Below, in pieces: positions 29,281 to 42,545 of a stretch of DNA of 50,873 bases (its first letter is position 1; the number at the start of each line of letters is the position of its first letter). The notes under the pieces are model-generated. The model had not been told where the DNA came from and made no database searches. It was given only the letters and a program-made list of their open reading frames with translations. This DNA is from Betaproteobacteria bacterium (GTDB lineage: Bacteria > Pseudomonadota > Gammaproteobacteria > Burkholderiales > Usitatibacteraceae), in assembly GCA_019449455.1 (NCBI GenBank), contig JAGRPO010000071.1, positions 1-50,873 on the forward strand, read 5' to 3'. Made by a program: the position numbers and the translations under genes.

Positions 29281-31149
29281 TCAGGCCGTCGCGTCCTTCT
29301 TGTGCCACTCGGTGTTGCCGATGTACACCTTCGCGACCTTCTTCCGGCCGCCGTAGATGAGGTTCACGATGCCGCGGGAGACCATCACCGCGCTGAAGAT
29401 CGAGGTGAGGATGCCCAGGCAGTGCACCACCGCGAAGCCGCGCACCGGGCCGGAACCGAACGCGAGGAGCGCCAGGCCCGCGATGAGGGTGGTGATGTTG
29501 GAGTCGAAGATCGTGTCGAAGGCGCGCTCGTAGCCGACCTGGATGGCCATCTGCGGGCTCATGCCGGCGCGAAGCTCCTCGCGGATGCGCTCGTTGATGA
29601 GCACGTTGGCGTCGATCGCCATGCCCAGGGCGAGCGCGATGGCGGCGATGCCGGGGAGCGTGAGGGTCGCCTGCAGCATCGACAGCAGCGCCACGAGGAA
29701 GAGCAGGTTCGACGCCAGCGCCCCCACGGAGATCACGCCGAAGAGCGAGTAGTAGATGATCATGAAGATGGCGATCGCCACGAAGCCGTAGACCACGGAC
29801 TTGAAGCCCTTGGCGATGTTCTCCGCGCCGAGCGAGGGGCCGACCGTGCGCTCCTCGATGATGTCCATCGGGGCGGCCAGCGCGCCCGCGCGCAGCAGGA
29901 GCGCGAGGTTCCTGGCCTCCTGCACGTCGCCGATGCCGGAGATCTGGAAGCGGTTGCCGAACTCCTCCTGGATCACGGGCCAGGTGAGCACGACGGTGGA
30001 ATTGCGCTCCACCAGCATCATCCCCATGCGCTTCTTGAGGTTCTCGCGCGTGGTCTGGCGCATGATGCGCCCGCCGCTGTCGTCGAGCGCCATGGAGACG
30101 ACGGGGCCGCCGTCGCGCTGGTCGAAGCCGGGCTGCGCGTCCTTGATGCGGTCGCCCGTGATGACGAGCGTCTTCTTCACCAGGACGGTGTTGCCCTCGG
30201 AATCGAGGTACTTGTCGGTGCCGAAGGGCGCGGGCTGGTCCTTGTAGGCGGCGAAGGCGTTCTGCCCCGGCCCGGCGGAGTGCTCCTCCGAGACCATGCG
30301 CACTTCCAGGGTGGCCGTGCGGCCGAGGATCTCCTTGGCGCGGCCCGGGTCCTGCACGCCCGCGAGCTGCACCACGATGCGATCGCCCCCCTGCTGCTGG
30401 ATGATGGGCTCGGCCACGCCGAGCTCGTTCACCCGGTTGCGAAGCGTCTGGATGTTCTGCTGCAGCGCCAGCTCCTGCTCCTTCTTCACGATCTCGGGCT
30501 TGATCGTGGCGACGATCGCCGCTTCCTCGCCGGCGACCTGCTCGCGCAGCGCGAGGTCGGGCATTTCCTTCTCGATGAGCTTCTGGGCCGCGACCCGCTG
30601 GTCGCTCTCGCGGAACCGCACCACCACGCGGTCGCCCTCGCGCGCGAGCCCGGAGTAGTAGATCTTCTTGTCGCGCAGGAGGCTGCGGACGTCGCTCACG
30701 TAGCGCTCGACCGACTTGTTGGCGGCCGCCTTCATGTCCACCTGCAGCAGGAAGTGGACGCCCCCGCGCAGGTCGAGGCCGAGGTACATGGGCTTGGCGC
30801 CCAGCGCCTGCAGCCACTTGGGCGTGGCCGACTGGAGGTTCAGCGCCACGACGTAGCCCGCGGGCACCTTGGACTGGATCACGTCGCGCGCCTTGATCTG
30901 CGTGTCGGTGTCGGCGAAGCGGAAGGTCGCGTGCCCCTCCGCGACCTCGACGCCGGCGATCGCGATGCCGGCGCCCTTGACGGCCGCCTCCAGCTCGGAC
31001 TGGAGCGCGGGCTCCACCTTCACCGAGGCGCGCGCGCCCGAGACCTGCACGACCGGCACCTCGACGAAGAGGTTCGGCGAGGCGTAGACGAGGCTCACCA
31101 CCAGCGCGATCGCGATGATGACGTACTTCCAGACCGGGTACTTGTTCAT
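29281..31149 (-). CDS. secD: Protein translocase subunit SecD
   Basis: 622 residues. It opens MNKYPVWKYVIIAIALV, has the large periplasmic domain (GLDLRGGVHFLLQVD near the start) and a C-terminal block of membrane helices with GMAIDANVLINERIREE and YERAFDTIFDSNITTLI. It is the partner of SecF in protein export. It follows yajC by 22 bases. Confidence 0.97.
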   Translation of the reverse strand: MNKYPVWKYVIIAIALVVSLVYASPNLFVEVPVVQVSGARASVKVEPALQSELEAAVKGAGIAIAGVEVAEGHATFRFADTDTQIKARDVIQSKVPAGYVVALNLQSATPKWLQALGAKPMYLGLDLRGGVHFLLQVDMKAAANKSVERYVSDVRSLLRDKKIYYSGLAREGDRVVVRFRESDQRVAAQKLIEKEMPDLALREQVAGEEAAIVATIKPEIVKKEQELALQQNIQTLRNRVNELGVAEPIIQQQGGDRIVVQLAGVQDPGRAKEILGRTATLEVRMVSEEHSAGPGQNAFAAYKDQPAPFGTDKYLDSEGNTVLVKKTLVITGDRIKDAQPGFDQRDGGPVVSMALDDSGGRIMRQTTRENLKKRMGMMLVERNSTVVLTWPVIQEEFGNRFQISGIGDVQEARNLALLLRAGALAAPMDIIEERTVGPSLGAENIAKGFKSVVYGFVAIAIFMIIYYSLFGVISVGALASNLLFLVALLSMLQATLTLPGIAAIALALGMAIDANVLINERIREELRAGMSPQMAIQVGYERAFDTIFDSNITTLIAGLALLAFGSGPVRGFAVVHCLGILTSIFSAVMVSRGIVNLIYGGRKKVAKVYIGNTEWHKKDATA

Positions 31150-31171
31150 GCGATCGGAGCCTGGGCGGGGA

Positions 31172-31486
31172 CTACTTGATGGTGCCCTTGGGCAGGAGCG
31201 TGTTGACCGCCTGCTTCTGGACCTGGATGACGACGCCCTCGGCGACCTCGAGGCTCGCGTAGTTGTCGTCGATCTTGGTGATCTTGCCGACGATGCCCAC
31301 GGCGACCACCTCGTCGCCCTTCTGCAGCCCCTCGAGCATCGTCTTGTGCTCCTTGGCCTTCTTCATCTGCGGACGGATCATGAGGAAGTACAGGATCACG
31401 AACATCAGGATGATGGGCAGCAGGCCCATCAGCGTGTCGCCCTGTCCTGCCGGGGCGGCGGCTTGGGCGTAAGCGGTACCAATCAT
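31172..31486 (-). CDS. yajC: Preprotein translocase subunit YajC
   Basis: 104 residues: one membrane helix (about 18-38, LMGLLPIILMFVILYFLMIR) and a small cytoplasmic domain with RPQMKKAKEHKTMLEGLQKGD and VVAVGIVGKI. It joins SecDF at the Sec channel. A -10-like TAGAAT lies in the 130-base gap upstream, along with a 7-bp inverted repeat in the leader. Confidence 0.95.
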   Translation of the reverse strand: MIGTAYAQAAAPAGQGDTLMGLLPIILMFVILYFLMIRPQMKKAKEHKTMLEGLQKGDEVVAVGIVGKITKIDDNYASLEVAEGVVIQVQKQAVNTLLPKGTIK

Positions 31487-31516
31487 GGGGGGTCTCCGGG
31501 CGGAATGTCTTGACTT

Positions 31517-31545
31517 GGCAAGGGGTTAAGCCTGATTGCCTTGCC
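31517..31545 (-). other. Inverted repeat in the yajC leader
   Basis: GGCAAGG and CCTTGCC arms with a 15-base loop lie between the -10-like TAGAAT (31559-31564, minus strand) and the yajC ATG. No T-tract follows, so it is not an ordinary terminator. It may be a leader hairpin; SecDF is regulated by leaders in other bacteria, but this is not shown here. Confidence 0.35.
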
Positions 31546-31558
31546 GGAAAAACACGCG

Positions 31559-31564
31559 ATTCTA
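31559..31564 (-). promoter_or_regulatory. -10-like TAGAAT upstream of yajC-secDF
   Basis: TAGAAT on the minus strand, about 70 bases before the yajC ATG and after the tgt stop. The -35 is poor. It would give yajC-secD-secF-dedA a promoter separate from tgt. Confidence 0.4.
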
Positions 31565-31616
31565 GCACGCGGGAGCCCCGGCATTCGAGCCGACATGGGG
31601 GCGAAGCCCCGGGGGA

Positions 31617-33385
<1,769 letters not shown>

Positions 33386-33405
33386 CGGGATTGCTCCTTC
33401 GAATG

Positions 33406-33437
33406 AAAAGGGCCGGCGGGTGGACGCCCGCCGGCCC
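33406..33437 (-). terminator. Rho-independent terminator of hppA
   Basis: On the minus strand GGGCCGGCGGG-CGTCCA-CCCGCCGGCCC (11-bp perfect stem) followed by TTTTC. It ends the adk-pfp-hppA transcript. Confidence 0.9.
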
Positions 33438-33456
33438 GTAGTCTACTGCGAGCCGA

Positions 33457-35529
<2,073 letters not shown>

Positions 35530-35586
35530 CTCACTTCTCCCTATGGCTTCAGTTGGGTTCGACTCGGAAAAACGGGGGAGCCGCGC

Positions 35587-36846
35587 TCACGGCGCGCGAG
35601 CGGTCTTCGTCTTCTTGCGCACGGCGGGGTTCTTCAGCCGCACGTACTTCGGCAGGCCCTTCTCGAACGGCGGGAACGCCTCGCCCGTGATGAGCGGCTC
35701 GAGGTAGCGGCGGCACTTCGCGGTGATGTGGAAGCCGTCGGGGGTGATGAAGTCGCGCGGCAGCTTCTTCTCGACGTTGGCCACGTCCTCCAGCTTCGCC
35801 ACGCCGATCTTCCACCGGTAGGGGCGGCTCGACGCGCGCACGATCGTGGGCATGACGCCGGACTTCCCGGCGACGGCGAGCTCGACCGCGGCCTTGCCGA
35901 CCGCATAGGACTGCTCGAGGTCCGTCTTCGAGGCGATGTGGCGGGCCGACCTCTGCAGGTAGTCGGCGACCGCCCAGTGGTACTTGTAGCCGAGCTTCGA
36001 CTTCACGAGGTTCGCGATCATGGGCGCGACCCCGCCCAGCTGGGCGTGCCCGAACGCGTCCTTGAGGCCCGACTCCGACAGGAAGTTGCCGTCCTTGTCC
36101 TGCAGCCCCTCGGAGACCCCGATGGCGCAGTAGCCGAAGCGCTTCACGCTTTCGTCCACCTTCGCGAGGAATGCCGCCTCGTCGAAGGCGATCTCGGGGA
36201 AGAGGAGCACGTGCGGCGCCTGGCCCGCCTTCTCCTGCGCGAGGCCCACGGCGGCCGTGATCCAGCCGGCGTGGCGCCCCATGACCTCGAGGACGAAGAC
36301 CTTCGTGGAGGTCGCCGCCATCGACTCCACGTCGAGGCCCGCCTCTCGCATGCTGGTGGCCACGTACTTGGCCACCGAGCCGAAGCCGGGGCAGTTGTCG
36401 GTGATGGGCAGGTCGTTGTCGATCGTCTTGGGCACGTGCACGGCCACGAGCGGATAGCCCATCTCGGTGGCGATGCGCGAGACCTTGAGGCAGGTGTCGG
36501 CCGAGTCGTTGCCGCCGTTGTAGAAGAAATAGCCGATGTCGTGCGCCTTGAAGACCGCGATCAGGCGCTCGTACTCGTGGCCGCCCTTCTCCACGCCCTT
36601 GAGCTTGTAGCGGCAAGAGCCGAAGGCGCCGCCCGGCGTGTGCATGAGGGCGCGGATCGCGGCGGGCGATTCGCGGCTCGTGTCGATGAGGTCCTCGGTG
36701 AGGGCGCCGATGATGCCGTTCCTGCCGGCGTAGACCTTGCCGATCTTCGACTTGTGCTTGCGCGCGGTCTCGATGACGCCCGCCGCGCTCGCGTTGATCA
36801 CCGCGGTGACGCCGCCGGACTGCGCGTAGAAGGCGTTGCGCGCCAT
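35587..36846 (-). CDS. pfp: Pyrophosphate-dependent 6-phosphofructokinase
   Basis: 419 residues. GGNDSADT and PKTIDNDLP mark it as the PPi type: in the ATP type a Gly stands where the Lys of PKTIDND is. MGRHAGWI and GVSEGL follow. It interconverts fructose 6-phosphate and fructose 1,6-bisphosphate using pyrophosphate instead of ATP, reversibly. It sits six bases after adk and 57 bases before hppA on the same strand, so pyrophosphate use and making are grouped. Confidence 0.95.
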   Translation of the reverse strand: MARNAFYAQSGGVTAVINASAAGVIETARKHKSKIGKVYAGRNGIIGALTEDLIDTSRESPAAIRALMHTPGGAFGSCRYKLKGVEKGGHEYERLIAVFKAHDIGYFFYNGGNDSADTCLKVSRIATEMGYPLVAVHVPKTIDNDLPITDNCPGFGSVAKYVATSMREAGLDVESMAATSTKVFVLEVMGRHAGWITAAVGLAQEKAGQAPHVLLFPEIAFDEAAFLAKVDESVKRFGYCAIGVSEGLQDKDGNFLSESGLKDAFGHAQLGGVAPMIANLVKSKLGYKYHWAVADYLQRSARHIASKTDLEQSYAVGKAAVELAVAGKSGVMPTIVRASSRPYRWKIGVAKLEDVANVEKKLPRDFITPDGFHITAKCRRYLEPLITGEAFPPFEKGLPKYVRLKNPAVRKKTKTARAP

Positions 36847-36852
36847 GGCGGC

Positions 36853-37577
<725 letters not shown>

Positions 37578-37604
37578 ACCCGGGGAAACCCGCACGGGGG
37601 GGTA

Positions 37605-38381
37605 TCAGGCCGGCGACCGGCCCAGGATCTTCCGCACGCGCGCCAGGTCGTCCGGGGTATCCACGCCCGGCTCGACGGGCTCGCTCCAGAAGGCGACCGC
37701 GATCCGGTGGCCGTGGCCGAGGGCGCGCAGCTGCTCGAGCGCCTCGAAGCGTTCGGCCGGCGTCTGCGACAGGCCCGAGAACTTGCGCAGGAAGGCCACG
37801 CGATAGGCGTAGATGCCGATGTGGCGAAGCGCCGGGAAGCCCGGCGGGAGCTTCGCCCTGGTCTCGGCGAAGGCATCCCGCGCGTAGGGGATGGGGGCGC
37901 GCGAGAAGTAGGTCGCGTACCCGTCGGTGTCGTGCACGACCTTCACGACGTTGGGGTCGAAGAAGGCCTTTGCCGTCGTGATCGGGTGCACGGCCGTGGC
38001 GATGTCCGCCTTCGGGCGCAGCGCGAGCTCCCGGGCCACCGCGCGGATGAGGAGCGGGTCGATGAGGGGCTCGTCGCCCTGCACGTTCACCACGATCTCG
38101 CCGTCGTCGAGCCCGAGGAGGTCGACGGCCTCCGCGAGGCGGTCGGTGCCCGTGGGGTGCGCGCTCGAGGTGGTGCAGACGCGCCACTGGAGCGCGGCCA
38201 TGGCGTCGGCGATGTCGGCGTGGTCGGTGGCGATCACGACGTCCTCGGCGCCGCTCTCCGCGGCGCGCTCGGCGACCCAGGCCACCATGGGCTTGCCGGC
38301 GATGTCGGCCAGCATCTTGCCCGGCAGGCGCGTCGAGCGCAGCCGCGCGGGGATGATGACCTTGAAGGCGAGGGTCTTCAC
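37605..38381 (-). CDS. kdsB: 3-deoxy-manno-octulosonate cytidylyltransferase
   Basis: 258 residues. It opens with IIPARLRSTRLPGKMLADI and has ATDH, VNVQGDEPLID and RFEALEQLRAL, all family marks. It makes CMP-Kdo for lipopolysaccharide inner core. It is last in exbB-exbD-lpxK-Trm112-kdsB, a standard lipopolysaccharide-linked order. Confidence 0.97.
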   Translation of the reverse strand: MKTLAFKVIIPARLRSTRLPGKMLADIAGKPMVAWVAERAAESGAEDVVIATDHADIADAMAALQWRVCTTSSAHPTGTDRLAEAVDLLGLDDGEIVVNVQGDEPLIDPLLIRAVARELALRPKADIATAVHPITTAKAFFDPNVVKVVHDTDGYATYFSRAPIPYARDAFAETRAKLPPGFPALRHIGIYAYRVAFLRKFSGLSQTPAERFEALEQLRALGHGHRIAVAFWSEPVEPGVDTPDDLARVRKILGRSPA

Positions 38382-38397
38382 GTGCGGGGCGCGGCCC

Positions 38398-38577
38398 TCA
38401 CGCTTCCTCCTCCGGGCCGAGCTTCCTCGCCTCCTCCTCGAGCATCACCGGGATGTCGTCCCGGACGGGAAAGGCGAGGCGGTCGGCGCGGCAGATGAGT
38501 TCGTGGGGCTCCCGGCGGTGGACGAGGGGGCCCTTGCAGATGGGGCAGACGAGGATCTCGACGAGCTTGGGGTCCAT
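38398..38577 (-). CDS. Trm112-family small zinc-ribbon protein (YcaR-like)
   Basis: 59 residues. It reads [20 protein letters not shown], then [20 protein letters not shown]: a Trm112 zinc ribbon in which the usual four Cys are partly kept (CPIC and one later Cys). The gene sits between lpxK and kdsB, its usual place. The start codon overlaps the lpxK stop by one base (TGATG). Function unknown; the relatives activate methyltransferases. Confidence 0.92.
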   Translation of the reverse strand: MDPKLVEILVCPICKGPLVHRREPHELICRADRLAFPVRDDIPVMLEEEARKLGPEEEA

Positions 38578-39605
38578 CAGGGTCGTTTCCGTTCAGCGAG
38601 GCGTTCGAGAAGGAAAGCGTCGAATTCCGGCGGCAACGCCGCCTCGACGCGAAGGAACCACATGCGCGCATCCGCGAATGCCGCGCATTTTACGGCATCC
38701 TTCTCCGTCATGACGACGAGCTCCGCGCCCGGCAGGCGAAGCTCGGCCGGCTGGAAGTGGTGGTGGTCGGGAAACGGGTGGCGATCGGCCGCCACGCCCA
38801 GCCGCAGGAGATGGGCGAAGAAGCGGGCCGGGTTGCCGATGCCCGCCACTGCCGCCACGCGCCTGCCGCGCACGGCGAGCGCGAATTCCCCGGGGCTCAG
38901 GTCCTCGCCGGAGAAGGAGACGAAGCGCTCGCCGGCCAGGCGCATCGCGAACTGGCGCGGCGCGGGAACGCGGTCGTCGTTGCCGCCGTTCACGACCGCC
39001 GCGTCGACTTCCCTGAGGCGGGACACGGGCTCGCGAAGCGGCCCCGAGGGCAGCGGCAGGCCGTTGCCGAATCCGCGCTCGCCGTCCACGACCGCGATCT
39101 CCACGTCCCTCGCGAGCGCGTAGTGCTGCAGGCCGTCGTCGCTCACCAGCACGTCCACTTCCGGGTGCGCGGCGAGGAGCGCCCGGGCGGCCGCGGGGCG
39201 GTCCGGCGACAGGTAGACGGGAACGCCGGTCCGCCGCGCGATGAGCACGGGCTCGTCGCCGAAGTACTCGGGCGTGGCCACGCCGGGCAGCACGCGGACC
39301 ACGCCGCGCGGATCGGCGTCGGTGGGCGGCACGCGCCCGTAGCCGCGCGAGATGACGCCGGGCCTTCGCCCCGAGCGCGCGAGCGCCTCGACGACCGCGA
39401 TGACGAGCGGGGTCTTGCCCGTGCCGCCGGCGGTGATGTTGCCGATGACGACGACGGGGACGGGCGAGCGCCACGACGGCAGGATTCGCGCGCGGTAGAG
39501 CGCGCGGCGCAGCGCCGAGACGGCCCGGAACGCGACGGCCAGGGGCAGGAAGACGAGCGCCCCGCCGCCCAGTCGCTGCCACTCGCGTTCCAGCCAGGCG
39601 CGCAT
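38577..39605 (-). CDS. lpxK: Tetraacyldisaccharide 4'-kinase
   Basis: 342 residues. One N-terminal membrane-associated helix, then the P-loop [17 protein letters not shown], and [12 protein letters not shown] with the metal-binding Asp residues. It adds the 4'-phosphate of lipid A at the inner face of the inner membrane. The next gene's ATG shares its last base. 28 bases separate it from exbD. Confidence 0.96.
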   Translation of the reverse strand: MRAWLEREWQRLGGGALVFLPLAVAFRAVSALRRALYRARILPSWRSPVPVVVIGNITAGGTGKTPLVIAVVEALARSGRRPGVISRGYGRVPPTDADPRGVVRVLPGVATPEYFGDEPVLIARRTGVPVYLSPDRPAAARALLAAHPEVDVLVSDDGLQHYALARDVEIAVVDGERGFGNGLPLPSGPLREPVSRLREVDAAVVNGGNDDRVPAPRQFAMRLAGERFVSFSGEDLSPGEFALAVRGRRVAAVAGIGNPARFFAHLLRLGVAADRHPFPDHHHFQPAELRLPGAELVVMTEKDAVKCAAFADARMWFLRVEAALPPEFDAFLLERLAERKRP

Positions 39606-39633
39606 TTCGGGATCCGCGCGGGAGTGCCCGCCC

Positions 39634-40047
39634 CTACTTCCGGGACTGGGTGGTGAACGAGATGTGGTTGTAGCCCGCGATCCGCGCCGCTTCCATCACG
39701 TTCACCACGGACTGGTGCGTGGCGGCGGCGTCGGCGCTGATGGACACGACCGGCTCCTTGGCGCCCTTGGCGGCTTCCTGCAGCCGGGCCGCGAGCCCCG
39801 CCGCGTTGTCGAAGGCGACGGTCGTGCCGTTGATCGCGTACCGGCCGTTGGCGTCCACCGCCACGGCGAGCACCTGCGGGCGGTCGGGCGACTTCTCCGC
39901 CGACGACTCGGGCAGGTTGATCTGCAGCTCCGCGAAGCGGCTGTAGGTCGTGGTGAGGAAGAGGAAGATCAGGACGACGATGAGGATGTCGATCAGCGGG
40001 ATCAGGTTGATCTCCGGCTCCTCGCGCGCGCGGCCGCGGAAGTTCAT
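39634..40047 (-). CDS. exbD: ExbD/TolR family proton-channel protein
   Basis: 137 residues. One membrane helix with the essential Asp in LIDILIVVLIFLF, and a periplasmic domain. It works with an ExbB/TolQ channel to turn proton flow into mechanical work at the outer membrane. The ATG overlaps the exbB stop (ATGA). Whether it serves TonB or the Tol system, or lipid A transport as its place beside lpxK hints, cannot be told from sequence. Confidence 0.9.
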   Translation of the reverse strand: MNFRGRAREEPEINLIPLIDILIVVLIFLFLTTTYSRFAELQINLPESSAEKSPDRPQVLAVAVDANGRYAINGTTVAFDNAAGLAARLQEAAKGAKEPVVSISADAAATHQSVVNVMEAARIAGYNHISFTTQSRK

Positions 40048-40652
40048 GCGCGCCGTTCGCCCCGCAGGATCTCGACCAGCTTGATCGCCTGGCTCTCCAT
40101 CTCCACCACCAGCACGTCCACCCGGTTGCGGAAGTGGCGGTAGAAGATCACCGCCGGGATGGCCACGCCGATGCCGAAGAGCGTGTTGTAGAGCGCGACC
40201 GAGATCCCGTGCGCGAGCTGCGCGGGGTTGCCCCCGGCCGGGGTCTGGGAGCCGAAGATCTCGATCATGCCGACGATGGTGCCGAAGAGACCGAGCAGCG
40301 TGGAGACCGTGGCGATGGTGCCCAGGGTGTTGAGGAAGCGCTCGAGCTCGAGCGCCACCGCGCGCCCCGAATCCTCGACCGCGTCCTTGATCACCTCGCG
40401 CGGGCTCTTCTCGTTGGCGAGCGCCGCGGCGAAGATGCGGCCGATGAGCGGGCCGGTCTGGAGGCGGTTGAGCAGGTCCTGCGTCACGCCCTTCGACTGG
40501 TATTCGCGGATCGTGGCGGCGAGCAGGTCGCGCGGCGCCACCAGCGGCGTGCGCAGCGACCAGAACCGCTCGATGATGATCGCCAGTGCCGCGACGGAGG
40601 TGAAGATGATGAACCAGATCGGCCAGCCGGCCGCTTCGATGATCGACAGCAC
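40044..40652 (-). CDS. exbB: MotA/TolQ/ExbB family proton channel protein
   Basis: 202 residues from the GTG at 40652, which has GAGGAAA eight bases upstream. Three membrane helices; TVSTLLGLFGTIVGMIEIF and ALYNTLFGIGVAIPAVIFY are the conserved channel helices. It is the partner of the ExbD-type gene that follows. A frame open 31 codons further upstream looks non-coding. Confidence 0.9.
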   Translation of the reverse strand: MLSIIEAAGWPIWFIIFTSVAALAIIIERFWSLRTPLVAPRDLLAATIREYQSKGVTQDLLNRLQTGPLIGRIFAAALANEKSPREVIKDAVEDSGRAVALELERFLNTLGTIATVSTLLGLFGTIVGMIEIFGSQTPAGGNPAQLAHGISVALYNTLFGIGVAIPAVIFYRHFRNRVDVLVVEMESQAIKLVEILRGERRA

Positions 40653-40894
40653 GCGTGGATTTCCTCGGCGAAAAATCGCAGCGCATTTTCGCCTGCCCAC
40701 CCGCGTTCCACAAGCCCTAGTGCCGAATGCGCCCGGCGGCCACAAGGCCGATGAGAAACCGCTTTAAGTGCGTTTTCATCCGGCGGTGCGGAATCGAGCA
40801 TTGGCGCGGCATTGCGGCCCGAAATCGCCGGAAAGCGGCGTCGATTCTTGCGCGACAATCGATCCTGCTCGGTGCAAGGACGGGGTGTGGCGAA

Positions 40895-40917
40895 TCATCC
40901 ACAGAGCCTGTGGATAA
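40895..40917. promoter_or_regulatory. Inverted pair of DnaA-box-like sequences
   Basis: TCATCCACA (one mismatch to the TTATCCACA consensus) at 40895-40903 faces TGTGGATAA (exact, minus strand) at 40909-40917. Together they make a perfect inverted repeat ATCCACAG-AGC-CTGTGGAT. A relaxed box, TGTGGCGAA, lies just before at 40887, and TGTGGG follows at 40921. DnaA binding is inferred. Confidence 0.5.
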
Positions 40918-41139
40918 CCCTGTGGGCCTTTCGCGGGCGACCTCGGCAAGTCGTGTTCCGGTAAGGCTTTTTTTTCGTCCGCTCATTTTTTGAGCGCCCA
41001 CTGATAGCCGCAGTTAATCAAAGACTTATGGTTTTTTTCCCCTGTCAAGGGGAACAGAATGCCGCGCGGCGTGTTTCGGCCATCCTTCACTTCCATGACG
41101 GTGGATAGAGGCCCCTTCGCGGCGCCCCCCGAAACCGTC

Positions 41140-41145
41140 TAGGAT
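41140..41145 (+). promoter_or_regulatory. -10-like TAGGAT eight bases before the xseA ATG
   Basis: TAGGAT, then GCGGCCCC and the ATG at 41154. No -35 match. It fits the leaderless pattern seen elsewhere in the window. Confidence 0.35.
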
Positions 41146-41153
41146 GCGGCCCC

Positions 41154-42482
41154 ATGGCGTCCCTTCCAGCCTCCGCTCCCCTCACCGTCACCGAGCTGAA
41201 CCGCCGCTCGCGCCAGCTCCTCGAGAACCAGTTCGGCCTCGTCTGGGTGGTCGGCGAGATCTCGCGGGCGACGCTGGCCGCCTCCGGCCACTGGTACTTC
41301 GTCCTCAAGGACGAGGGAGCCGCGATCGACTGCGCGATGTTCAAGGGACGGGCGCAGTACCTGGATTTCCGGCCCGAGAACGGCCTGAAGGTGGAGGTGC
41401 GGGCCCGCGTCACCGTCTACGAGCCGCGCGGCGCCTACCAGCTGGCCGTCGAGCAGATGCGCCACGCGGGCCTGGGCGCGCTCTTCGAGGCCTTCGAGAA
41501 GCTGAAGGCCCGGCTCGGCGCCGAAGGCCTCTTCGACGAGGCGCGCAAGAAGCCGCTGCCCGCGCACGCGCGCGCGATCGGCATCGTGACCTCCCCCGCC
41601 GCCGCCGCGCTTCGCGACATCCTCGCCACGCTCGCGAAGCGCGCCCCGATGGTCCCGGTGATCCTGTACCCGACCCCCGTGCAGGGCGAGGGCGCCTCCG
41701 CCCAGGTGGCGCGCGCGATCGAGACGGCCAACGCGCGGCGCGAGTGCGACGTGCTCATCGTCGCGCGCGGCGGCGGCAGCCTCGAGGACCTGTGGGCGTT
41801 CAACGAGGAGGTGGTCGCGCGCGCGATCGCCGCCTCCTCGATCCCCGTGGTGAGCGGCGTGGGCCATGAGACCGATTTCACCATCGCCGACTTCGTGGCC
41901 GACCTGCGCGCGGCCACCCCCACCGCCGCGGCGGCGGCGGCGAGCCCCGACCGCGAGGCGCTCCTGCTGCAGCTCGAGCGCGCCCGCGCGCGCCTGGCGC
42001 GCGCCGCGAGGCGCGTCGTCGACGACGCGACGCAACGCCTGGACCTGGCGGCGAGGCGCCTGCTCACGCCCGCCGAACGCCTGGCGCGCGGCCGCGAGCG
42101 CGTGGCCGCCCTCGCCCGACGCCTCGCGCTGCAGGCGAGGCAGGCCGTCGACCTGCGCGAAGCGCGGCTTCGCGGCCTCGCGCCCCGGCTTCGCGCCGCC
42201 TCCCCCGACGTGGAGCACGTCCTGCGCGACCTCGCGCGCCTCGCGCGCCGCCTGGCCGCCGCCGCCGCGCGCGCGCAGCGCGACCGCCGTTCGCGCCTGG
42301 CGGCCGTCACCGCGTCGCTGTCGCACCTCGACCCCTCGCAGGTGCTCTCGCGCGGCTACGCGATCGCGCGCGCGGCGGACGGATCGGTGGTGCGCTCGGG
42401 CGCCTCGCTTTCGCGCGGCGACGCGCTCGACCTCACTTTCGCCGAGGGCGGCGCCGCCGTGACGGTGGACGCGCCGCGCTGA
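41154..42482 (+). CDS. xseA: Exodeoxyribonuclease VII large subunit
   Basis: 442 residues. An N-terminal OB-fold (LTVTELNRRSRQLLE, GEISRATLAASGHWYFVLKD), then the catalytic domain with GIVTSPAAAALRDIL, ARGGGSLEDLWAFNEE and VSGVGHETDFTIADFVAD, and a long Arg/Ala-rich coiled coil (about 270-390). It cuts single-stranded DNA with XseB, which is not in the window. The ATG has no ribosome site but follows a -10 by eight bases. Confidence 0.96.
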   Translation: MASLPASAPLTVTELNRRSRQLLENQFGLVWVVGEISRATLAASGHWYFVLKDEGAAIDCAMFKGRAQYLDFRPENGLKVEVRARVTVYEPRGAYQLAVEQMRHAGLGALFEAFEKLKARLGAEGLFDEARKKPLPAHARAIGIVTSPAAAALRDILATLAKRAPMVPVILYPTPVQGEGASAQVARAIETANARRECDVLIVARGGGSLEDLWAFNEEVVARAIAASSIPVVSGVGHETDFTIADFVADLRAATPTAAAAAASPDREALLLQLERARARLARAARRVVDDATQRLDLAARRLLTPAERLARGRERVAALARRLALQARQAVDLREARLRGLAPRLRAASPDVEHVLRDLARLARRLAAAAARAQRDRRSRLAAVTASLSHLDPSQVLSRGYAIARAADGSVVRSGASLSRGDALDLTFAEGGAAVTVDAPR

Positions 42483-42505
42483 TTCCTCGCCGCGGGCGCC
42501 CGGGG

Positions 42506-42511
42506 TATAGT
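42506..42511 (+). promoter_or_regulatory. -10 element TATAGT of the dodecin gene
   Basis: TATAGT lies 34 bases before the ATG; no good -35. The sequence TATAGTGGTCC matches TATACTGGTCC before the Yip1 gene (19306) in all but one base. Confidence 0.4.
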
Positions 42512-42545
42512 GGTCCGGCCACACCAACCCCAGGAGGAAGAAAGC

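Larger units (their letters stand above)
40653..41153. other. 501-base intergenic region with DnaA-box pair and T-rich DNA
   Basis: This is the longest stretch without a gene. It lies between divergent exbB and xseA. It holds a DnaA-box pair (40895-40917), a run of eight T near 40968, a GCTCA/TGAGC hairpin with T loop (40981-40995), TTAATCAAAGACTTATGG followed by seven T (41014-41038), and CCCCT-GTCA-AGGGG (41039-41052). Short open frames here (for example 40727-40993) have no support. It may be a replication-linked or regulatory region. Confidence 0.7.

Noticed and set aside
40727-40993. An 88-codon frame in the gap before xseA
   Set aside because: No ribosome site, no recognisable fold, and it crosses the DnaA-box repeat and T run.
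41039-41052. CCCCT-GTCA-AGGGG as a terminator
   Set aside because: The T run lies before the hairpin on the plus strand and becomes A on the minus strand, so it cannot end either transcript. The TTGACA inside it on the minus strand has no -10 at a proper distance.
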